Program-made: the position numbers and the translations under genes
Assembly: GCF_964355755.1 (NCBI RefSeq)
Contig: NC_092670.1
Span: forward strand, 33,777,795 to 33,841,794
From: Antedon mediterranea
Taxonomy: Eukaryota; Echinodermata; Crinoidea; Comatulida; Antedonidae
Length of the DNA: 64,000 nucleotides
Direction of reading: 5' to 3'
Shown: positions 10,880 to 22,109 of the stretch, one piece after another
Layout of the letters: the number at the start of each line of letters is the position of its first letter
Numbering within the stretch: position 1 is the first letter of the stretch
Notes under the pieces: model-generated
What the model saw: only the letters and a program-made list of their open reading frames with translations
What the model was told of the DNA's origin: nothing
Database searches by the model: none

Positions 10880-12017
10880 GGGTGTCACGAAACCTAAGAC
10901 CACGAAAGCTAAGACCCCCCTAAGACCTAAGATCACGAAAGCTGAGACCCAAGACCTAAGATTACAAATATTTATCTTTCGCACCTGCCTTGTATTTTAA
11001 CTCCCAATTTTTCTAAATACCACACCTTAGAATTGGCACTTTAATGAAAAAGAATCACATAAAAAGTAACAAATACAATTTTAAATTGATGATTTTACAG
11101 ACGTTTTTCTCGCACACAAACTTTTTGCGAATTTCGCATGACTAGCTAGCCTACAGTACAGTAGGCCTACCCTATGTTCAATGTTTTTGTTTCTATGGAA
11201 CGTCAAAAGAGCAAAAATTATATAGAGGGCTGAAAACTCCGTGGAGTCCATTTACAGTGTGGATGGAACAATGTAAAATTAAAATTGTAATGATAATAGT
11301 ATAATCATGCAAGTACGAAGAAATAAATACTGGCAAATAAATTTTAATTTAAATATCATGATAATAAGTTTTTTTGTTTCGTTTTCTTTCTGTTTTTATA
11401 CTTGTACTATTATTGTTGCTCTTTTGGCGCATCATAGAAACAAAACCATTGAGCATGGGGGGCGGGGAGGAGCTCGAGGAGTTACAGGTAGAGATATTAT
11501 AGTTCACTATAATATCTCTATGAGTATACAAAGAAACATGTCTGTAAATTCATCAATTTAAAAGATTTATTTATTTGTTTTTATGTGTTTCTCCTTCTGA
11601 AAGTACTTATAAATCCTAATTTTAAAGTGTTGTATTCAGGATAAAGTTAGTCAACAAATTTGGAGTCAAAATACAGGAAAGGCAGGTGCGTAAGAAAAAC
11701 GTCCTCTGAACCAACACAATGGAGTAAATATATACTAACAAACAACCCGTCAAGTTTGTTTGTTGTAAAGAAAAAAATATACATTTACTCAACGGGCGAA
11801 AATTATGTGAGTTTATCTATGTTTTGCGGTAGTATTTAATAATATTTATGGTAATAAATGACACCTACTGTGTTTAAAATTATGTATGGATAAACAAGTA
11901 TTGTTTTTAAGCTGTAGTATATCTTAGAATTTGTAAATTGTAGTCTTGGGTCTTAGCTTTCGTGATCTTAGGTCTTAGGGGGTCTTAGCTTTCATGGTCT
12001 TAGGTTTCGTGACACCC
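10880..12017. mobile_element. Mutator-like (MULE-type) non-autonomous DNA transposon, unit 1
   Basis: Left and right ends are near-perfect inverted repeats of about 80 bp starting GGGTGTCACGAAACCTAAGA. The element is flanked on both sides by the 10-bp direct repeat GTTCATACCA (10870-10879 and 12018-12027). Long terminal inverted repeats with a 9-11 bp target duplication are the hallmark of the Mutator superfamily. The repeats are built from two tandem versions of a CCTAAGA-CACGAAAGCTAAGACC module. The 1138-bp body has no credible transposase ORF. Same site in all units, so it predates the array. Confidence 0.85.
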
Positions 12018-12494
12018 GTTCATACCACCATCAAATCAAATCAAACCAGTGATTCACTTGCCAAATCAATAATATATAGTCGTCAATGTGTGAAAGGACC
12101 ATAACATGCCAGGTCTCCTGAAATGATTTTGATTTACAATGCATTTTAAAGATGTATAAAAATCTAAATCTAAAAATAAAAGACAATCCAGTCTTAGGAA
12201 TAAGTGAGTAATCTTTACTGACGTATTCATGAATTGACGGAAGTGGTGCCATATTTGTGTTTCAGATATGTAGATGACACTGAAATTCTATGCGGAACAA
12301 CAAGAGATAAAAACAAAAACATATTGTAAACTAAATTTTTATTTTGATAAAGATAGATAAGATATAAAGCTAATAAATCACGCCATGAACATCGTGTGTT
12401 TCTTACTAAGTAGCCGCGAAACACACGTTATCAAACTATTACGCAGTGGCATACAAACTTACTTTGTATCAGTGTATATAGAGTGATTTCTTAA

Positions 12495-12794
12495 ATATGT
12501 ATTGTCCCTCACAAACAAAAAAAAGATTAATAAAATCAGATTTTAAATAGGCCATTTTGCAGTTTTCATAAAGTTATTGCCTTCTGTAAAATAAAAACCT
12601 CTAAAAATGAATAATTATTTCAACTATAGGCCTACAAATGTAAGTATTTTTGTATTTAAATTACATTGTTCATGTATATAATTATTATTATTATTATCAA
12701 GTTTTTGGTCAAAGTGAATAACTATATATGTGACATTTAAATGGAATATTCAACAAAACATTTGAAAAAACAAATTTATGGGGACAATATATCT
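12495..12794. mobile_element. TTAA-flanked MITE upstream of Link copy 2
   Basis: Exactly 300 bp between TTAA duplications (12491-12494 and 12795-12798). Ends are ATATGTATTGTCCC and GGGGACAATATATCT. Subterminal words (ATAAAGTTATT near the left end and AGTGAATAACT near the right) match the 2.46-kb element at 37057-39517, so both belong to one TTAA-target family (Kolobok or piggyBac type). It sits about 400 bp upstream of the TATA box. Confidence 0.85.
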
Positions 12795-13139
12795 TTAATG
12801 CATGCTGTTACAAGGGACAGGTTTAAGCTTACCTTTTGTATAGAAATAATCTAATTTTAAACTCGCCGGCCAAGAGAAAATGATGACTTTGGGCATCCAC
12901 AAGAAGATGACACGTGGTGTTTTTTTTCAGATTTTCTTTCCCGTCAGTAACTAGACAAAATGAACCGAACAAATCTACAAACAATCCGAATGGCTCTAAT
13001 GTAACAAGTATACCCTTTTAGATAATACACAACTGTATTTTTTTTTTTCTGATTGACATAATTATTGATATATTATTTCCATTTTATTGTAAAACATTTG
13101 AACTTATTTTATCACATCCTTTCTGTATTGTATAAAAAT

Positions 13140-13258
13140 TATCTTATCGGGCCTCTAAATGTGATAACTTAAGTCCTTCCCCTTCGCCAACAATATAAAT
13201 TCACCATTCATTCAACTAAAATTCACTTCAATTCACCTGTTACTTATCGACACTAAAA
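13140..13258 (+). promoter_or_regulatory. Core promoter of Link copy 2
   Basis: TATAAAT at 13194-13200, 65 bases before the ATG, so transcription should start near 13220-13230. Two oppositely oriented GATA-type motifs, TTATC (13144-13148) and GATAA (13163-13167), precede it. All are conserved in copies 3 and 4. Confidence 0.65.
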
Positions 13259-15658
13259 ATGGCACACTCAGCCGTCTTATGCATCTGTCTGTTGTTTGTT
13301 CTTCTTGCCTTTGGACATGGTGAGTTTTTTTTAGCCTACGGTATATTTAGTTTTGAATATGGGCTGGCAAGGCCTATTTTAAAATTAATGTGCGGTTAGT
13401 TAAACGATTTTTAGCGAAAATTGTTACTCCTTTTTACGTGAACCGTTACAATTTCACTAATCCAATAAAGCCTGATTACCCATTTTCATGAAAAATCGTT
13501 ACTTCTGGATAACTGAACGTCGAAAGGAAATATAAAAAAAAATGAATAATTGAATTGACTCAATGAACATCAATATCTAGAGACGGATTTCTTATACTAC
13601 TCGGACCTGTCAATCTAAATTTGGACAGAATTTTCTTAATGAAATGTTTCTTTCTCTTCATCGGATGATAATAATTTGCATTATATTTAACTCTGTATAC
13701 TTTTATGTTATAATATTGTTTGTATTATTTTGAAATAATGTTTATCACTTTGTATTGCAGCAAAGACGTTTTCAAGAAGCCGAAGTTCATCATCAGAAGA
13801 ACATAACAGTAAGTCAGTCCAAATAAATCTGTCAATTAGTCTTACATTCATCTAAATGATGATGAAACTAAGCATATTGGTTGGTCCTATAATTGACCAA
13901 GGGCTTCTCTCGTCCAGTCTCCACCTTACCAGAGAGGCATACACCAATATGTCTGAGGCAGATACTAGATGCAGTGGCAACCGTAAGAGTCAGCAATGCT
14001 GATTTCAAATGCCTAATTGAACCCCATCTCCATGTATACGACACCAGATATTCCCAGAAGGTCTCCAATTCCATTCGGGCCCAACGTTGACGTTAACTTC
14101 GCTATGTAGAAGATTTATATTCTTATAATATAAATATCACAAAGAGACCTGATGCTTTTCACTGATTTCGCAAAAGCATTTAACCAAGTGGAAAGAAATG
14201 TAACGTTAGAAGCTGTAAAGAAATTAGGATTTGTTCTTATTTTTAAAATTAAGGATAAAAGAAAGATAGTATGACATTACTCCTTAAAATGTAGTATGAA
14301 TTCTTATTGCACAAGCAACGTGGGAGATAAAATTCCAACATAATGATATTTAATGGAATGGTATATAATAAGATTAAAAATTAAAGATGTATTGTCCCCC
14401 TGAAAAAAAAAATCATTATTTTTTTTTAATATCCTATTTTAATATCACATAATATTTATTCACTTTTTAACCAAAAATTGGATTGAAAAGTTATTTAAAT
14501 TATTTACTTGCACACATAGAAAACTGTAATTTAGGCTAAAGCAAAACATATCCAAATGGACCAGCCAATAGATTTTTGGTTGAAATTAACCATTTATTTA
14601 GTCATTTTATAAGTGAAAACGTTTGTTTTCTTACGGAAGTGATTAATTTGATTAAAACTACAAAATAACCTATTCAAAGTCGGATTTAATTTATCTTAAT
14701 TTTTTAATTCTTTAGGGAAAATATATTTATAATTAAACAAGGCCATATAGATGGCTGCAGTTGCATGTCGAAGTTAGTTTTTACCGACCGACTGACCGAC
14801 CGACCGACAGACCGACATAGTGAGCTGTGGAGTCACGTTGCATGCGAATAAAAACGTTATGGTTAAAAATTGTTGTTTTTCTTATTTAAAAATCATGTTT
14901 AGATATTATAAAAGACAGTTCACTGAAAGATGCAGTAGACCATCTAGCTGAAGGCATAGAAGATGTAATCCAAACCATGCTTAACATGATGGAGCAACAG
15001 CTTCAAGGCCATGAAGACAATATCCTTGGCAGATTAGATGAAATCGACGAGAAGATTAACCACATCCAGCAATGCTCTTGCTCGAGTAAGTATTTCACAA
15101 ATGAACCGTCTATGAATACAGTTTACATCTTAGTATCAAAAGATAAAGATTGTTCGATATGTTCGGGTGAGAACATACCGAGTGGCAATAGGCCGGATAG
15201 CAAAATGTGAGGCGATAGTATAAATCCTATGTGCTCCCAAGATTGTTTTTGTCAGTAGAAACAGAAAGCAATTACCTATGAATTATAAACTGTATAATTA
15301 TTACTATTCATTGGAAAACGACATGTTCCTCAATTCATAATGATGTTTTTTTTTTCTTTTTTTCATTCATTTAGAGCGCTTTAGGGTGTTCTACGCGGCA
15401 GATGGACGGTATACGCTGAATTTTGAACAAGCGAAACAAAAATGCATTGACAACGGTGCAAAAATCGCCACTGTCAATCAGTTACAAGCAGCATATTCTT
15501 TTGGAATGGACCAATGCAACTTTGGGTGGTTGTCAGATGGCACCGTTCGATACCCAATCACAATGCCACGAGTAGGATGTGGAGAGGGACCTCCTGGCGT
15601 TCGAAGCTTGGGAACACAGGATAAGAGTAAAACTTACGATGTTTATTGTTTTAAGTAA
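13259..15658 (+). CDS. Secreted coiled-coil/Link-domain protein, copy 2
   Basis: Four exons: 13259-13319 (61), 13761-13808 (48), 14903-15085 (183) and 15375-15658 (284), giving 191 residues plus stop. All three introns are phase 1, with GTGAGT or GTAAGT donors and AG acceptors. Exon 1 is a signal peptide starting [13 protein letters not shown]; exon 2 is a short Ser/Arg-rich linker; exon 3 is an amphipathic helix (hydrophobic positions in [17 protein letters not shown]) closed by Cys-Ser-Cys, which suggests an oligomer linked by disulfides; exon 4 is a Link domain with four Cys. Variant residues are [12 protein letters not shown] and GMDQC, unlike copies 1 and 3. Expected to be secreted and to bind a glycan such as hyaluronan; the ligand is not shown. 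Confidence 0.92.
14152..14266 (+). mobile_element. Reverse-transcriptase relic in intron 2, copy 2
   Basis: Reads [17 protein letters not shown] and then [10 protein letters not shown], matching the core F-DF-KAF-V box of L1/Tx1-type LINE reverse transcriptases. Only this short piece is recognisable. It is present in intron 2 of copies 3 and 4 too. Confidence 0.65.
14386..14520. mobile_element. Single end of a TTAA-family element in intron 2, copy 2
   Basis: TTAA followed by AGATGTATTGTCCCCCTGAA and, further in, TTTATTCACTTTTTAACC, the same terminal and subterminal words as the TTAA elements elsewhere. No matching right end is visible, so this looks like a truncated copy. Equivalents are near 31408 and 55552. 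Confidence 0.6.
14784..14856. repeat. CCGA-type repeat in intron 2, copy 2
   Basis: Same core as at 195-267. Confidence 0.7.
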
Positions 15659-15865
15659 CCAAACTAATAGGAACAATAATCATAAAATATATTATTGATA
15701 ATTATTATCTTATGTTGTATTAGCATTTAGGCGTATAATCATCATTACAAAAACTTTCTGATAAGATAAGAGTAAAACTTACTTTGTTTATTGTTTTAAG
15801 AATCCATCAAAACTTATCTAATAATACAATATTATCAATGATATTTTGATTAATATACGTTCTTT

Positions 15866-15871
15866 AATAAA
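15866..15871 (+). terminator. Poly(A) signal, Link copy 2
   Basis: AATAAA 207 bases after the stop codon. Confidence 0.6.
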
Positions 15872-18522
15872 CATTTATGAAAGATTTACAAAATGTATCT
15901 TTACTTTTTGACACATGTACTGGTTATAAAATGATTTTACTTAGTTATTAGCCTTAGCGTAGTAGTCTGTTGACAGCGCGAGGTGAAGAAGATGAGACGC
16001 TCACGCTATCAAAAGATGATTGCAAGGGTACCTTGCACGACATTTCGGTTGTTAATAGGGGGTTTTCGCATGAACGTAAACGTTAAGTGTAACACTGTCT
16101 CCGCTCATATTGTAAACAGATCGATCTGCGCGTGCGCAAGCAATACAAAAAACTTTACGTACCTCGAGAACCTTATCTCTGAAAATAGCGTCAATGAAAA
16201 ATAACCAAAGGGTATCGAAACATGGAAGAATCATTACATTTCTGCAAAATGTTTAAGAAAACACATGATAAATTTAATTAATAATTTATGTTTTTACTTA
16301 AGCTAAACAATAAAAATTGTTCAACGAAATTTTTCAGCCAATATGCATGGTAAAACAAGCCTAGGTATTCCATGAGTTGTTCTAAAAAACTGTAATTAAA
16401 GCAAAAAATAGTTAAATTGACTGGAATTCAATGTGGTTTTAGTTGAATTTAATCATCTATTTTGTCTTTTTATAAGTGAAAACTTTTTTTTTTCCTACGA
16501 AAGTTATTAAATTTATTAAAACTGCGACATAACAATTTATTAGTCTTTTTATTGATTTTTTTAGAGGACAATGTATTTTTAATATAAAAAGAAAACAAGG
16601 CAATGTACATGGTTGCAGTTGCGTGCCCAAACTTTAGTTAGTGTTTCCCGACCAACCGACCGACATAGTGAGCTGTAGAGTCGCGTTTGCACAGGACTAA
16701 GAAGCGGGCATGCGCATCCTACGACAGCGTGTGTAATACCTTTAGTTTAGTCTTAATTTAAAAGCTAGAAGAGCTTCACCCGCGATCAAATTTGGTGAAA
16801 TCTTGACATCTGAAGGACATCAACACTTCCTACCAGAATTCAACAACATGGACCACCGTAACGCGGACACATTAAATATCTCGAAATGCAGAACATCGCT
16901 AGGATTGTTGTGACATCTTGTTATTATCGATCGTATAAGGTTATATGTATAAATATCAATCAATAATCTTTTATTTCAGCATAACACTATAGAAAATACA
17001 AACAATACAAACGAAAACAAAAGCATCAGCACAATTCAAAAACTTAAAACACACTGCTCTCAGTATCATCATCTGTGTAGAATAAAATTAAAACATCTTA
17101 GATTAAAGATACAGACAATATGACCTAATAATACAAAAGCATCAGTAAAATTCGAAAAATGTAAACACAATGCTCTCAGTATCATCATCTATGTAGAATA
17201 AAATACAACAATCTTTTATAACATAAAAAAAAACATATAAAGATACAAACAATTCGACAAAATAATACAAAAGCATCAGACAAATTCCAAGTATTAAAAA
17301 CATTTTTTTATATTATACGAACATAAAGACAATCATTCGTTGTTCTTTCTATCATGACATTATTCCACACGTGATCGATTATTATTGATACTGGATTTCG
17401 TTTTACATCATGCGATAATCGAAAAACGAAAACAAAAACAAATAAAAAATTCAATAAATAAAAATTAAATGAATTATTTTAAATTAAATCTCAGGGACAT
17501 CTGTACTTATATTGCTAATTTAAAACAAATATATTAATTGGTTTTCTATAAGGTACTTTTTTATTTGTCCAAGTGTGCTACGAATAATTACTTATTTTAT
17601 ATATAAAACATGAATAGTATTCACGAAAATAAATTGATAATTACCACATAAGGTATTAATCTGCTGGAACCAAAAATATAAGCCCTGCCCGGGAAAAAAA
17701 GAAAAAAAAACATTGAAAGTGCAATTTTATGGAGAATAACATACCGTATCCAAAATCTACCAAATCCAGTTTAGGGAAAATTTTTAGACGTATTTTTGAT
17801 TCTCCAGAAATTGTCTAAAATGGCATGAAAATTCATTTGTTAGAAATAAAGATTAAATTGATTATTCAAATTAAATTATCTTCACACGCACATCTGTAAT
17901 TTATATTGTTAATTTAAAACGAATATATTAGTTGGTTTTCTATGAGGTACTTTTTATTTGTCCTCGTGTGTTACTAATAATTACTTATTTTAAATATTAA
18001 AATGAATATTTTTTTAACAGTATACAATGCGTTATGCTGTATTCACGAAAATAAATTTATAATTAGCATAGTGGACATAAGGTATTCGGGTAGTTGAACC
18101 AAGAACATGGGACCTACTTTACAAAAAAATGAAAGCGCAAATTTTATGGAGAATAACATATCCAAAATCGATTAAAATCCAGTTTGGGGAAACTTTTTAG
18201 ACGTATTTTTAATTCTCCAAAAAATGTCGAAAAATGGAAACTAACTAATTTTAAAAAAAAAACTAATTTGTTAAAAAAAAATGTTTCTCATGTGCCTTTA
18301 TCTACTTTTAAGTTGAATACAGATTTGGAAAAATGGCCGAAAATCAAATTAAAAAGTAACTTTATCTTTTAAAAAATCGATATAGGTCTATAGCATGGTT
18401 GTATATGAAGTAGACGGCAATTGAATAGGCCTACAATTGATTTTCTACATACTAACAGGAGTTTTCTGAACGAACTATTGCTGTTGTGTAACTTTTTAAA
18501 TATTGTCAATTGTATTCCACAG
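15872..18522. other. 3' flank of Link copy 2, no gene seen
   Basis: Parallel to 1282-3934 of unit 1: CCGA-type repeat at 16648-16708, the 115-130 bp tandem repeat near 17020-17300 and the diverged 370-bp duplication near 17465-18240. Confidence 0.6.
16648..16708. repeat. CCGA-type repeat, 3' flank of copy 2
   Basis: Same family as 2059-2120, here with GAGCTGTAGAGTCGCGTTTG. Confidence 0.65.
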
Positions 18523-19201
18523 TATTAGTCAAGGAGAAAAATCTGAAAAGATGCTTAGAAATCAAGTTAGGGTGAGTGGAATTTTAGAGGCAGTCAACAT
18601 AGCCAGAATATCCTAATTAATCCGTTCTGATCACTTTAAGCCCAATTGATACTTGATTTTTTCCCTTTTTGTCTGAAATAGAAGAAGTCAACGAGAATGT
18701 GAACGACATTAAAAAATGCACATGCTCAAGTAAGTAAATTCTTCTCAAATTAAGTATCTGTATAAAGCGGGAAAGGGTCTAAGTTACAGATAGAATGGTG
18801 ATTTTGTCATGGTTGTTCGGGAGCCCAATTTGTTTATATTTCATCTGTTAAGCACCAAAAATACAATTTATAAAACAAATAAATGGTATCTCATGAAACC
18901 ATGGAATCAGACCTTTATATTGTATTGTATTAATTGTTAGAGCGCTTTTGGGTGTTCTGCGTTGCAGTTGGACGGTATACGCTGAATTTTGAACAAACGA
19001 AACAAAAATGCATTGACAACGGTGCAAAAACCGCCACTCCCAATCAGTTAAAAGCAGCACAAGCCCATGTAATGGTTATGACCGATGCCAAGCTGGTTAG
19101 TTGTCAGACGGCAGTTTTTGATCTGACCTGATCACAATGCCATGATGGGGATGTGGAGACGGACTTCCTGGCATCACACTTACGATGTTTATTGTTTTAA
19201 G
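18523..19201 (+). pseudogene. psi-A, unit 2
   Basis: Near-identical to psi-A of unit 1, with the same broken frame and TGA near 19131. Exon 4-like part begins at 18941 after TTGTTAG. Because the same lesions occur in three units, inactivation preceded amplification of the array. Confidence 0.8.
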
Positions 19202-19839
19202 AAACCAAACTAATAGGAACAAAAACCTTAAAATATATTATTGATAATTATTCGAAATTACATAACTTTACCGATTAAATAATGTGATTACTTGTAAAAC
19301 CATCGATCATAGTTTGAACAAATTTGCATTTACAGTATTTGGTAACTAATACGCATATTAAAATGTTGATGACCTTATGTCAACTGATGAAATTGACCTT
19401 ATGTCAACTGATGAATTGATATTTTATTCGATCTTTTACATTGATATGATTGATTAACAGGATGAGAAAACATTCAATTTTTATTAAATATTGGTTTTTA
19501 TTTGGTTTTATAGGTACATTCTATGATTGGTCAATATTGACATTTGACCATTAATCACAAGGGAATTTTTTTCATAAGGTGATTGAATAGACACCTATAA
19601 TCATAAAATGTAATAAAAGACCAAATTGTGCTTCAATAAATTTGTTATATACATATACATAATACATTGTTGTAATTGGTCAATTTTGAACTTCGACCCC
19701 TTATAACTCGAAAATGCTTCCTTCCATATTCGTAATCTACGGAAAATTCGGGTCTAGAAAAGTTGGATGGAAATTTGTCCCCTTTCGGGTGGTGATTCCA
19801 ACCCCCCTTCCCCCCCCCCCCCCCACCCCCTCCCCCACC

Positions 19840-20790
19840 TATCATCATCTATGTAGAATAAAATACAAAAATCTTTTATAACATAAAAAAAAACATATAA
19901 AGATACAAACAATTCGACAAAATAATACAAAAGCATCAGACAAATTCCAAGTATTAAAAACATTTTTTTATATTATACGAACATAAAGACAATCATTCGT
20001 TGTTCTTTCTATCATGACATTATTCCACACGTGATCGATTATTATTGATACTGGATTTCGTTTTACATCATGCGATAATCGAAAAACGAAAACAAAAACA
20101 AATAAAAAATTCAATAAATAAAAATTAAATGAATTATTTTAAATTAAATCTCACGGACATATGTACTTATATTGCTAATTTAAAACAAATATATTAATTG
20201 GTTTTTTATAAGGTACTTTTTTATTTGTCCAAGTGTACTAAGAATAATTACTTATTTTTTATATAAAACATGAATAGTATTCACGAAAATAAATTGATAA
20301 TTACCACATAAGGTATTAATCTGCTGGAACCAAAAATATAAGCCCTGCCCGGGAAAAAAAGGAAAAAAAAAAACATTGAAAGTACAATTTTATGGAGAAT
20401 AACATACCGTATCCAAAATCTACCAAATCCAGTTTAGGGATGAGAAAACATTCAATTTTTATTAAATATTAGTTTTTATTTGGTTTTATAGGTACATTCT
20501 ATGATTGGTCAATATTGACATTTGACCATTAATCACAAGGGAATTTTTTTCATAAGGTGATTGAATAGACACCTATAATCATAAAATGTAATAAAAGACC
20601 AAATTGTGCTTAAATAAATTATATACATATACATAATACATTGTTGTAATTGGTCAATTTTGAACTTCGACCCCTTATAACTCGAAAATGCTTCCTTCCA
20701 TATTCGTAATCTACGGAAAATTCGGGTCTAGAAAAGTTGGATGGAAATTTGTCTCCTTTCGGGTGGTGATTCCAACCAACGCCCCCCCCG
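19840..20790. other. Complex local rearrangement in front of psi-B, unit 2
   Basis: Bases 19840-20440 duplicate 17180-17777 and bases 20441-about 20775 duplicate 19463-about 19800. The junctions fall at a poly-C tract, at a shared GGA, and at a second poly-C where psi-B begins. The MITE and intron 3 remnant present in units 1 and 3 are gone. This fits template switching or microhomology-mediated repair. Confidence 0.75.
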
Positions 20791-21121
<331 letters not shown>

Positions 21122-21757
21122 TAATAAACAGTTATGAAAGATTTACAAGATGTATGTTTACTTTTTGACACATGTACTGGTTATTGGTTATACAATTATT
21201 TCACTAAGCCAAAAACTGGCGTACTGATCTGTTGACAGCACGGGGTGCAAACGTTTTAAAAGACGTCAACCTATCACCAAAAAAGTGAAAACAAATGGAA
21301 ATTAAACTATAAATTCCAGTACATTAGCAACATAAATCTAGTATGTAAAACTGTAGTTACGTGTCATATGGCTATCAACGTTTTGTGCCATAAACAAATT
21401 TGCAAAAGATGTCGCCATTTTTGTGCCCATTGCTGAGCCATGAATTTGGAGGTAATAAATAAAAATTGTTGTTGGTTAAAAGCTAATATATATATATATA
21501 TCGTTTCAAATTAATTAATTAAATTTCAGTGTATCACCGGGCAGTTTCAAATTAATGTTCATTGCCTAATGTGTTTATATATATAAAAGTATTTCTTTGG
21601 AGATCCCGCCTCGTGAATAAAAATACTGAAAGATGAGGGCGTATCAATTTGATCTCTGGTGCGCGTGCGTACAACTGAGGACTAGTGCTGTTCCGCCGTA
21701 CCACGCCGAGAATGTTAAAGAGTCGCTATCCAATCGAGTTTGAACAATACCATGAAA

Positions 21758-21830
21758 GCCCCAGTGGTCTAATGGTTAGGACATCTGCATATCAAGCAGG
21801 CGGCTACTATATTTGAATATCAATTTCAAG
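21758..21830 (+). other. tRNA-like sequence, unit 2
   Basis: Same sequence as 6709-6781 with one or two changes; good A box, poor B box. Confidence 0.55.
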
Positions 21831-22109
21831 GAATTATACTTTCTGTTATTTTCAGTTACCGTACCACACACACATCTATATATTCAATTATACATATACA
21901 TATTAGTAAAGTATACACTTGAAGGTTCTTATAAAAGTAAACATGCATATAAAAACAAATAAACGAATCACATATGTATACATATTTATAAATAAAGTGA
22001 GAAAAAAACAAACTAACAAACATGGCAAAAATCAACTAATAATAGCCTATCAAATGGTATTTCTCTTATAGGTAAAAAATAATCAAATGTAAAAAACATG
22101 TGCGTAAAC

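Noticed and set aside
13893-14090. 65-codon ORF in intron 2 of the Link genes, open in three copies
   Set aside because: GTG/ATG start only, no domain recognised, and no splice sites that would join it in phase to exons 2 and 3.
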